From the NCBI RefSeq assembly GCF_034651555.1, contig NZ_JAYEEQ010000006.1, positions 124,001 through 188,000 on the forward strand: 64,000 nucleotides of DNA, given 5' to 3'. The notes beneath the pieces are model-generated. The model did no database searches. It saw only the letters and a list, made by a program, of their open reading frames with translations, and was not told where the DNA came from. Numbering within the stretch: position 1 is the first letter of the stretch; every line of letters begins with the position of its first letter. Shown here piece by piece: positions 51,213 through 58,418 of this stretch. Source of the stretch: Aurantibrevibacter litoralis (GTDB lineage Bacteria > Bacteroidota > Bacteroidia > Flavobacteriales > Flavobacteriaceae). A program made the position numbers and the translations under genes.

Positions 51213-52361
51213 ATGGATAGCGTTTATTTGGATAATGCCGCCACCACAAGGGTTCGAGAAGAAGTCATTCTAAAAATGCAGCAAGCCCTTGCCGAATTTT
51301 ATGGCAATCCGTCATCAACCCATAGTTATGGACGATCTGTAAAATCGAGTATTGAAAAGGCTCGAAAAACAATTGCAAAATACCTGAATGCTCATCCTTC
51401 CGAGATTATTTTTACCTCCGGAGGTACCGAGGCCGACAATATGATCTTGCGGGCTGCGGTTCGCGATTTGGGTGTAAAAACCATAATAACGTCAAAAATA
51501 GAGCATCATGCGGTTTTGCATACGGCAGAAGCATTGGTTCAGGAATATGGCATTAGCTTGCTTTATGTAGATTTGGATGCCTTTGGGAATCCGATCATAG
51601 CACATTTAGAAAGCCTTTTGAAACAAGACGCTACTAAAAAGCTGGTAAGCTTAATGCACATCAATAACGAAATTGGGAATGTGCTAGATATTGCCACCGT
51701 GGGTGCCATATGCAAAGCACATCAAGCACTTTTTCATTCGGATACGGTACAATCTATCGGTCATTTTGCATGGAATGTACAAGAAATTCAGGTCGATTTT
51801 TTAACTGCCGCCGCCCATAAGTTTCATGGTCCCAAAGGAATTGGATTTGCTTATATTCGTAGAAATTCAGGTTTAAAACCTCTTATTTTTGGAGGTTCTC
51901 AAGAACGAGGCTTTCGTGCCGGTACCGAAGGCAGTCATAATATTATCGGTTTAGAAACGGCCATGGTGCTCGCCATGGATCATTTGGCATCGGAGACCGG
52001 GTTTATGCGCGAACTGAAAGGCTACTTTATTCAGCAATTAAAGCAACACATTCCCGGGGTCTCATTTAATGGTCTTTCCGGAGATCTCGATAAAAGCACC
52101 TATACCCTTGTCAATGTGCGCTTGCCCATAGACCAAGAAAAGGCGTTACTGCTTCTTTTTCATTTAGACATGAAAGGAATAGCCTGTTCGCAAGGTAGTG
52201 CGTGCCAATCGGGCAGTGTGTCGGGATCTCATGTACTGCAAGAAATTCTTTCTCCAGCAGCCTTGGAAAACCCATCGTTGCGATTTTCTTTTTCGCCTTA
52301 CAACACCAAAGAAGAACTAGACTATGTGGTTGCTACCTTAAAGGAATTTGTGTATAGTTAA
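51213..52361 (+). CDS. Cysteine desulfurase family protein (NifS/IscS-like)
   Basis: A 382-residue class V aminotransferase from the ATG at 51213 (MDSVYLDNAATTRV). The PLP lysine is K203 in AAHKFHGPKG, and the active cysteine lies in ACSQGSACQSGS near residues 325-335. It would take sulfur from cysteine for Fe-S clusters or thiolation. A TTG at 51183 gives a longer frame, but a promoter box TAATTTTG at 51178-51185 covers that codon, so the ATG is right. No IscU or SufU follows; repeat copy 3 begins 3 bp past the stop. Confidence 0.93.
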   Translation: MDSVYLDNAATTRVREEVILKMQQALAEFYGNPSSTHSYGRSVKSSIEKARKTIAKYLNAHPSEIIFTSGGTEADNMILRAAVRDLGVKTIITSKIEHHAVLHTAEALVQEYGISLLYVDLDAFGNPIIAHLESLLKQDATKKLVSLMHINNEIGNVLDIATVGAICKAHQALFHSDTVQSIGHFAWNVQEIQVDFLTAAAHKFHGPKGIGFAYIRRNSGLKPLIFGGSQERGFRAGTEGSHNIIGLETAMVLAMDHLASETGFMRELKGYFIQQLKQHIPGVSFNGLSGDLDKSTYTLVNVRLPIDQEKALLLLFHLDMKGIACSQGSACQSGSVSGSHVLQEILSPAALENPSLRFSFSPYNTKEELDYVVATLKEFVYS

Positions 52362-52363
52362 TG

Positions 52364-52563
52364 ATAAAAAATTTCTTGAAACTGACTATCCCCGAGGCAT
52401 GCCATAGGGGTATTTCGCCAGTTTCATTTTGGCCTTTGGGCCAAAAACCGAAATTTTGTATTTCACCTCAACCGCAACTGCAAAAAGACAGTTCCGACCT
52501 CTCCAAAGGAGAGGTAAATAGGAAACCCCGACCCAAGGGTCGAGGAATCTTTAGATTGAAAAA
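52364..52563 (+). repeat. Multi-hairpin interspersed repeat, copy 3
   Basis: Full copy beginning only 3 bp after the desulfurase stop codon and ending 29 bp before the end of the convergent gene, so it fills the whole gap. All modules are present: GAAACTG/CAGTTTC, TTTTGGCC-ttt-GGGCCAAAA, the GGAACTG-type hairpin (here with a first-arm change, GCAACTG), CCTCTCC-AAA-GGAGAGG and CCCCGACCC-AA-GGGTCGAGG. A frame runs through it (52361-52567), discussed under findings. Confidence 0.9.
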
Positions 52564-52591
52564 GTAGTTTGAAATTTTTGCGATTCCTACA

Positions 52592-53239
52592 CTAGGATTT
52601 CTTTTTCCTGCGCTCCGTGTCGTACGGAAATTTTCGAGTCGCCTGTTTCATCATTATGGTAATAAGGTCGTAAGTATTTTTACCCGATTTTTTATTGATT
52701 TCCTTTTCGTATTTCCACAAGAGTTTACCCGTACCGCCATCACTGACCTTAATACCGATGCGTCCGTAATTGGCATCGCCCTTTATATAGTCCATAAAAC
52801 TGAATTCGGTAGGCACCCCCTTAGATAGCAATACATTTAAGCTAAGGTTTCCACTAATAATACCATCTACATTTAAAAGGGTGCAGAGTTCCTTAATGGT
52901 ATATATATCGATATTGTCATATGATATATTGTTTTTAGCCAATAAAGCGTTGGTGTTCTTTATATTTTGAAATTCTACAGTAAACCTTTTGTTCTTCTTA
53001 CCTTGCGAAAAATAAGTTTCCAGTGCATTTTGTACTGTATACCCTTCATTCTCTTCCAACTGCTGTAATTGCTCTTGAGAAATACTATCTTTTAATTCCA
53101 GTCTTGTAACAAAAGGTATAATCGCTAAAATTTGATGCGATTCACTCAATTCATCAAACTTATCACTTTCATAAATATTTTTTTGTGCCTGAAGCGAAAG
53201 GCCTAGCGCAAGGAATATTAAAAAAAAGTGGATTTTCAT
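52592..53239 (-). CDS. Secreted protein of unknown function (215 aa)
   Basis: A signal peptide (MKIHFFLIFLALGLSLQA, cut before QKN) leads a mixed alpha-beta protein. The segments LELKDSISQEQLQQLEENEGYTVQNALETYF and LLNVDGIISGNLSLN, followed by a SDGGTGKLLWKYEKE strand pair, recall the CsgG/GNA1162-like envelope fold (a partial-resemblance inference). The C-terminus is very basic (RKFPYDTERRKKKS). Single gene. Confidence 0.72.
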   Translation of the reverse strand: MKIHFFLIFLALGLSLQAQKNIYESDKFDELSESHQILAIIPFVTRLELKDSISQEQLQQLEENEGYTVQNALETYFSQGKKNKRFTVEFQNIKNTNALLAKNNISYDNIDIYTIKELCTLLNVDGIISGNLSLNVLLSKGVPTEFSFMDYIKGDANYGRIGIKVSDGGTGKLLWKYEKEINKKSGKNTYDLITIMMKQATRKFPYDTERRKKKS

Positions 53240-53443
53240 GAGTTTATATCTATTTAAGGTATTTATAATCGCCGTTACACCTCTTTGTACTTCTAAGGTT
53301 TGAAAAACCGATATTTATATGGGTTCTAGCATACAAAAGTAGTGGATTTTTCATTATTGGTTCGCTTCTGCATAGGTATTAAAAGGTTAAAGTGAAGCCA
53401 ATAGGTTTAAAGTGAACAAAATAAATCACATTATTTAATATCC

Positions 53444-55135
53444 TTATTTTCTAAAAAAACTACTGTTATATTCGGCTACATTGCCTACGTTATCCGTTAC
53501 GGTTAGTTTTAATTCAAATTGGTCGTTTTCTGCATTGATATCTTCAAAATTATAAGTCAACGTATTATTTTTGTATTCGTATTCCATTAATATCCAATGG
53601 CCGTTAAGCGTAGCGCTATAGGTATTTATACCGCTTAGGTCGTCTTTAATCTCTAAACTAAGATATCTGTAATTGGTAAGCCACTGCTTATCCCTAAAAT
53701 TTTTGGGTCTTATGGTAGGTGGTACCGAATCTTTAGCCAAGCTGTAGGAACCAAGGTATCGGGTTCTAGTGGTAAAAGTATTTCCTCTTTTGTAGGTGGT
53801 GGCGTAAATGGGCTCGTTGCGGCTATCTAAACGGGCAATAAATAATTGTTCCCGTTCCTTTTCATTATATGGGGTAACATCGAAGGTAATCGTAAAATTG
53901 GTATGGGCGGGGATACTGCCATCGTGTATTTTTACCTTTTCATCTCCTTGCTGAAGATCAATATAAAAATCCTCGTAAAAGGTATTGGCCGGAAAATAGA
54001 CTTTGGCTATTCCCAAATCAAAATTATTAGGTTTTTTAGCCATGATATAATGATCTGTTTGCTGCTTTTCCTTCTTAACTTTAAGAACTTCTTTTTTACC
54101 TTCTACAGGAATCGTAATTTTGGTTGTATTTTGTTCCAGATCTTTAAGATATACCTCTACAGTATAGCTCATTCCTTCGGCAATGTCTATTTTTCCTTCA
54201 TTAAAAAGATTCTTAAATATACTTAATTGATTCCCGGGTGCCCTAAAGCTTTTTTGTATGTGTCGACGATGATATATATAATATGGATAGTCTATTAAAG
54301 TGTTAATGAAGCGTGATTCATTAAATGAAAAGGAATTGAAATTATACAAGGCGTACACCTTTCCGTTTACAAGCTGTGTTACCTCATAAATACCATTCCT
54401 ATTCGCGGCTAAATCCTGCCGGTCGTAACCGGAAAATCCAAAGCCTATGGTTCCCAAAGCGGTCACTTTATCCGCCAAAAAACTACCGTCTGCTTGCTTG
54501 GTATAACGCAATTGAACTCTGTCGTTACTTTGATTTATTTGGGCGTCAGACCCCAGAGGATAACCGTAAAGACCAGATAAGGTAGGAGCAGTAGTGTCGG
54601 CTATGTCTAAGCCATACAACAAAGGATTTGTGGCATTTTCCGAAAGACTGTGCCTAATTTCAAAATGCAAATGAGGTCCCGATGAACTCCCGGTATTTCC
54701 TGAGTAGGCAATAATTTCACCTTTTTGAACACTTAGCTCGCCCAATTCGGGAAATGCTTCTACTTCAAACTCTTGTTTTTGGTATTGAATCTTTTTTATG
54801 TATGCTTCTATGGAAGGTGAAAATTTTTGAAGATGCGCATATACAGAGGTATATCCGTTAGGATGTCCAAGATAGAGCACTTTTCCATATCCTGAGGTGG
54901 CTATTTTTATACGTGTTACCGTGCCATCGCCAATAGCATAAATGGGAAGTCCTTCCCTGCCTTGGGTTTTAATATCTATACCCGAATGAAAGTGATTGGA
55001 GCGCAATTCACCAAAATTTCCAGCCAGAATTAGGGGAATATCTAGCGGAGCTCTAAAAACATCGGTAGGATAATTTTCTTGAGCATTGCTATGTACAGCA
55101 AGAAAAAACAACAAGCCAATCACATTTTTTTTCAT
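53444..55135 (-). CDS. M23 family metallopeptidase (LytM domain)
   Basis: A 563-residue exported endopeptidase from the ATG at 55135 (MKKNVIGLLFFLAVHSNA); an ATG at 55144 would add three residues. Residues about 27-180 are the LytM/M23 domain: NHFHSGIDIKTQGREGLP supplies the first His and Asp, and GPHLHFEIRH the final HxH. Both zinc sites look complete, so it should cut peptidoglycan cross-links or another peptide. The remaining 380 residues are beta-rich with two Ig-like segments. Single gene; a 204-bp gap before the previous gene holds nothing recognisable. Confidence 0.92.
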   Translation of the reverse strand: MKKNVIGLLFFLAVHSNAQENYPTDVFRAPLDIPLILAGNFGELRSNHFHSGIDIKTQGREGLPIYAIGDGTVTRIKIATSGYGKVLYLGHPNGYTSVYAHLQKFSPSIEAYIKKIQYQKQEFEVEAFPELGELSVQKGEIIAYSGNTGSSSGPHLHFEIRHSLSENATNPLLYGLDIADTTAPTLSGLYGYPLGSDAQINQSNDRVQLRYTKQADGSFLADKVTALGTIGFGFSGYDRQDLAANRNGIYEVTQLVNGKVYALYNFNSFSFNESRFINTLIDYPYYIYHRRHIQKSFRAPGNQLSIFKNLFNEGKIDIAEGMSYTVEVYLKDLEQNTTKITIPVEGKKEVLKVKKEKQQTDHYIMAKKPNNFDLGIAKVYFPANTFYEDFYIDLQQGDEKVKIHDGSIPAHTNFTITFDVTPYNEKEREQLFIARLDSRNEPIYATTYKRGNTFTTRTRYLGSYSLAKDSVPPTIRPKNFRDKQWLTNYRYLSLEIKDDLSGINTYSATLNGHWILMEYEYKNNTLTYNFEDINAENDQFELKLTVTDNVGNVAEYNSSFFRK

Positions 55136-55176
55136 AAATCGCATTCCTAAACACGAAAATAGGCAAACCCATTTAA

Positions 55177-55402
55177 ATAAAAAATTTCTTGAAACTGACT
55201 ATCCCAGAGGCAAGCCATAGAGGTATACTTCTACTGCGCTCAGTACGGGTTTCGCCAGTTTCATTTTGGCCTTTGAGCCAAAAACCGAAATGTTGTATTT
55301 TACCTCACCCGGAACTGCTTTTTTTGCAGTTCCGATCGCTCCAAAGGAGCGGTAAATAGGAAACCCCGACCCAAGGATAGGGGAATCTTTAGGTTGAAAA
55401 AA
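55177..55402 (+). repeat. Multi-hairpin interspersed repeat, copy 4 (diverged)
   Basis: The longest and most changed copy. It has an extra stretch of about 24 bases (ACTTCTACTGCGCTCAGTACGG) between the first stem arms and a swapped loop in GGAACTGC-ttttttt-GCAGTTCC. Its third hairpin reads ATCGCTCC-AAA-GGAGCGGT where copies 1-3 read ACCTCTCC-AAA-GGAGAGGT: a T-A pair has become G-C. The final CCC/GGG hairpin has two mismatches. It lies between divergent genes, the only copy in such a place. Confidence 0.88.
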
Positions 55403-55689
55403 ACTGGGCAATTTAAAATGTGCTTCCTTTAAGAAGACATCCTAAATGAACTGTAATTTACTATAAAAACAGGTTTGTATATTTTCAAAACACATCAAAA
55501 AGATTGTGCTGAGCAGGAGATTTCTAAGCGTTCCGTATAAAACTATATCAGAACAAACACAAATTAATAAACCACTAAAACCTCATTATAAGGGCTTAAA
55601 AAGTATAGCATATAACCACTGCTCTACGTTCATCCGAATCAATGACTTATGGCTTTTTGTCTCGATGAAAAGAATAATCCAAAAAAGTA
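55403..55689. other. AT-rich gap upstream of the zapA promoter
   Basis: Between repeat copy 4 and the promoter at 55690 no gene, repeat or folded RNA is apparent. Short open frames here have no signal or motif. Confidence 0.5.
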
Positions 55690-55720
55690 TTGCTAAGTCG
55701 TGCAATCTATGTTAACTTTG
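55690..55720 (+). promoter_or_regulatory. Promoter of the coiled-coil protein - zapA operon
   Basis: TTG at 55690-55692, 20 bases, then TAACTTTG at 55713-55720: a full match to the Bacteroidota consensus TTG-N17-23-TAnnTTTG. It is 24 bases before the ATG at 55745 and lies inside the longer frame starting at 55700, which therefore cannot be the true gene start. Confidence 0.7.
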
Positions 55721-55744
55721 TGTAAACGCTTTGAACGTTTGCGC

Positions 55745-56035
55745 ATGAGTGAAATAGTAGAAATTGTTGATTCTTTAGAGAACAAAATCAGCAAGTTGTT
55801 ACACAAAATGGAATTGCTACATCTTTCTAAAGCTCAACTGGAAGCCGATTTGGTTTCCATGCAAAAGCAACAGGAAGAATTACGGCATTCTGTTTTAGGA
55901 TGGGAACAAAAATACAATTCACTTAAATTGGCAAGTTCAATGCTGGGTAGTAATGAAGACAAAACAGAAGCGAAGCTTAAAATAAATACATTAATACGAG
56001 AGTTAGATCATTGCATTATGCAACTTTCGGAATAA
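55745..56035 (+). CDS. Coiled-coil protein upstream of zapA (ZapB-like)
   Basis: A 96-residue protein (MSEIVEIVDSLENKISKLL) that is nearly all heptad repeat, with a coiled coil over about residues 3-55 and a helical end. Size, fold and position 15 bp before zapA suggest a partner of ZapA, similar in role to ZapB, although this is inference: the sequence is too simple to assign by eye. The promoter at 55690-55720 fixes the start at 55745. Confidence 0.75.
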   Translation: MSEIVEIVDSLENKISKLLHKMELLHLSKAQLEADLVSMQKQQEELRHSVLGWEQKYNSLKLASSMLGSNEDKTEAKLKINTLIRELDHCIMQLSE

Positions 56036-56050
56036 TGTACCAAAAAACGG

Positions 56051-56347
56051 ATGACGGAGAAACTCAAAATAAAGCTTTCCATAGCGGATAGGGTATATCC
56101 CTTAACGATAGATCCCAGTCAAGAAGAAGGATTGCGGAAAGCAGCTAAAAATATTGAGCAATTAGCTAAAAAATTTGAGCAAAATTACGCCGTCCGGGAC
56201 AAGCAAGATGTATTGGCTATGTGTGCCTTGCAGTTTGCATCCAAAATTGAGCAAAAGGGAATAGACCAATCCGAAGGTGTCTCAGAGGCATTACAACGGA
56301 TTAAAGCCTTAGATCAGTTGGTAGAAGCCAAGCTTAGCATAAAATAG
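56051..56347 (+). CDS. zapA: ZapA, cell division protein
   Basis: A 98-residue ZapA. The N-terminal beta part (LKIKLSIADRVYPLTIDPSQEEGLRKAAKNIEQLAKKF) is the family hallmark; the rest is a coiled coil (ALQFASKIEQKG). It bundles FtsZ filaments at the division ring. Length is normal. Operon with the upstream coiled-coil gene; the 6S RNA gene follows 29 bp later. Confidence 0.9.
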   Translation: MTEKLKIKLSIADRVYPLTIDPSQEEGLRKAAKNIEQLAKKFEQNYAVRDKQDVLAMCALQFASKIEQKGIDQSEGVSEALQRIKALDQLVEAKLSIK

Positions 56348-56376
56348 ACAAAGTTCTTTTACATAAAATAATGTTA

Positions 56377-56548
56377 CTGCCCACATTGGTAATTATATTT
56401 TTGACAAACTCAACACTAATTTGTTTAAAAAGGGTGAGTTTAAGTTGTAAAAGCATGCCTTACTAGTATAAGGATCCTTGAGCAGCTTTGTAGCCCTAAA
56501 CCTGTTTATTGGAGTTTGTACAAGACTTCCACCAATGTGGGTTTTTTT
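56377..56548 (+). ncRNA. ssrS: 6S RNA (6S-Flavo type)
   Basis: The gap between zapA and rny folds as a long hairpin: CCCACATTGGT (56380-56390) pairs perfectly with ACCAATGTGGG (56531-56541), followed by a T tract to 56548; a second stem pairs ACAAACTC with GAGTTTGT. A large central bulge lies between, the layout of 6S RNA, which mimics an open promoter and binds RNA polymerase. The zapA-ssrS-rny position is the one I associate with the 6S-Flavo class. The 5' end is estimated; the T tract shows the 3' end. Confidence 0.85.
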
Positions 56549-56567
56549 ATTAATTATAATTTAAACT

Positions 56568-58133
56568 ATGGATAGTACAATAATTATAGTAGGTATTATA
56601 GGTTTGGTCATCGGCTTTGCTGTTGCCAAGTTTTTGGAAAAAGGGAAGGCCTCCAAAATAATCTCCAGCGCAAAGCGAGAAGCAGAAATCGTGCTAAAAG
56701 ATGCCTCCGTAGAAGGCGAAAATATCAAAAAAGACAAAATATTTCAGGCCAAAGAAAAGTTTTTGGAACTAAAGGCAGAGCATGAAAAAGTGATTATTGC
56801 CAAGGATAAAAAAATTGCAGAATCCGAGCAACGCGCTCGTGATAAAGAATCTCATATTAGTTCGGAATTAGCAAAATCTAAAAACTTAAATGAGCAACTT
56901 GCGTCTAAGGTAAAAGAAGTGGAGTATAAAAGCGAGTTTTTAGATAAAAAACAGTCCGAATTGGAGAAACTCCATAAAAGCCAAGTGCAACAATTAGAAG
57001 TCATCTCCGGCCTTTCTGCAGATGAAGCTAAAAGTCAATTACTGGAATCCTTGAAGGAAAAGGCCAAGGCCGATGCCATGGCTTATATACAAACCACCGT
57101 AGAAGAGTCTAAACTCACGGCACAGCAGGAGGCAAAAAAGATCATCATCAATACCATCCAACGTATTGGAACAGAGGAAGCCGTTGAAAATTGCGTATCC
57201 GTGTTCAATCTGGAATCCGATGATGTAAAAGGTCGTATCATAGGAAGAGAAGGTAGAAATATCAGAGCCTTAGAGGCTGCTACCGGAGTGGAAATTATTG
57301 TAGATGACACCCCTGACGCCATTATTCTGTCTTGTTTTGATTCTGTTCGCCGGGAGGTAGCGCGATTATCGCTTCATAAACTGGTTACCGATGGCCGCAT
57401 CCATCCCGCAAGAATTGAAGAAATCGTAAAGAAAACGGAAAAACAAATTGAAGAAGAGATCGTAGAAATTGGCAAACGAACCGTGATCGATTTGGGCATA
57501 CATGGGTTGCACCCCGAACTGGTACGGGCTGTAGGTCGTCTTAAATACCGTTCTTCCTATGGTCAAAATCTTTTGCAACATTCTAGAGAAGTGGCCAAAT
57601 TATGTGGGGTTATGGCGGCAGAACTAGGGTTGAACACCAAATTAGCCAAAAGAGCAGGTCTGCTGCATGACATAGGAAAAGTACCAAATACGGAAGTAGA
57701 AATTGAAACACCGCATGCTATTTTAGGGATGCAGTGGGCTGAAAAATATGGAGAGAAACCCGAAGTATGCAATGCCATTGGTGCCCACCACGACGAAATA
57801 GAAATGAAAACATTGATAGCTCCTATTGTTCAGGTATGCGATGCCATAAGTGGCGCTAGACCCGGTGCTCGGCGGCAGGTGATGGATTCTTATATTCAAC
57901 GTCTAAAAGATCTTGAAGAAATTGCTTTTGCCTTTGGAGGTGTGCAAAAGGCGTATGCCATACAAGCCGGAAGGGAACTAAGGGTCATTGTAGAAAGCGA
58001 ACGGGTAAGCGATGAACGGGCCGCTGAACTTTCGTTTGAAATTTCGCAAAAAATCCAGACTGATATGACCTATCCGGGTCAGGTAAAAGTAACTGTGATT
58101 CGGGAAACCAGAGCGGTGAATGTGGCCAAATAA
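56568..58133 (+). CDS. rny: Ribonuclease Y
   Basis: A 521-residue RNase Y. An N-terminal membrane anchor (residues 4-21) is followed by a coiled coil (about 30-150), a KH domain (GRIIGREGRNIRALEAATG), and an HD domain with HDIGK and GAHHDEIE metal ligands. It starts mRNA decay by endonucleolytic cutting at the membrane. Length is normal for flavobacterial RNase Y. The 6S RNA terminator lies just upstream. Confidence 0.96.
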   Translation: MDSTIIIVGIIGLVIGFAVAKFLEKGKASKIISSAKREAEIVLKDASVEGENIKKDKIFQAKEKFLELKAEHEKVIIAKDKKIAESEQRARDKESHISSELAKSKNLNEQLASKVKEVEYKSEFLDKKQSELEKLHKSQVQQLEVISGLSADEAKSQLLESLKEKAKADAMAYIQTTVEESKLTAQQEAKKIIINTIQRIGTEEAVENCVSVFNLESDDVKGRIIGREGRNIRALEAATGVEIIVDDTPDAIILSCFDSVRREVARLSLHKLVTDGRIHPARIEEIVKKTEKQIEEEIVEIGKRTVIDLGIHGLHPELVRAVGRLKYRSSYGQNLLQHSREVAKLCGVMAAELGLNTKLAKRAGLLHDIGKVPNTEVEIETPHAILGMQWAEKYGEKPEVCNAIGAHHDEIEMKTLIAPIVQVCDAISGARPGARRQVMDSYIQRLKDLEEIAFAFGGVQKAYAIQAGRELRVIVESERVSDERAAELSFEISQKIQTDMTYPGQVKVTVIRETRAVNVAK

Positions 58134-58159
58134 TTAGGGTTGGCCTATATTTGTACCTG

Positions 58160-58255
58160 TAAAAAGAACCAATGTTTCTAAACTAATTCCGCCCGGAGGG
58201 CAGAAGGACTTAGTAAGCAGTACCCTCCTATTTGGATTAAGAAACCCATTCCGAT
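58160..58255 (+). ncRNA. Candidate structured RNA (SRP RNA-like) downstream of rny
   Basis: A nested hairpin: outer AATG/CATT (58171-58174/58247-58250) and TTTCT/AGAAA, then AATTCC/GGATT, and an inner perfect stem GGAGGG (58195-58200)/CCCTCC (58223-58228). The apical loop holds CAGAAGGAC ... AAGCAG; AAGCAG is the 3' signature of SRP RNA domain IV, but the apical stem is shorter than usual. A TATATTTG box at 58146-58153 fits the -7 consensus. The assignment to SRP RNA (ffs) is tentative; the fold itself is plain. Ends are estimates. Confidence 0.45.
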
Positions 58256-58363
58256 AGAAACGTTATCCGAAAATATAGAGGAACGCTTTTAGGTGACGTT
58301 GCTAAAAATAGCCAAATCTCTAAATTGGGTATCCCAGCAGCGATCATAAACGGTATTATCAAA

Positions 58364-58394
58364 CAAAAAAAAGACGCTTCCCTAAAGAAACGCC
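58364..58394 (-). terminator. Rho-independent terminator after gltD
   Basis: On the minus strand GGCGTTTC pairs with GAAGCGTC (8 bp, two G-T wobbles) around loop TTTAGG, followed by eight T. It begins 25 bp beyond the gltD stop codon and would end the gltB-gltD transcript. Confidence 0.8.
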
Positions 58395-58418
58395 CTTTCT
58401 ATTCAAATAAAAATGGAA

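Noticed and set aside
55199..55411. 70-residue minus-strand frame in repeat copy 4
   Set aside because: It runs through the hairpin modules and is not shared by the other copies.
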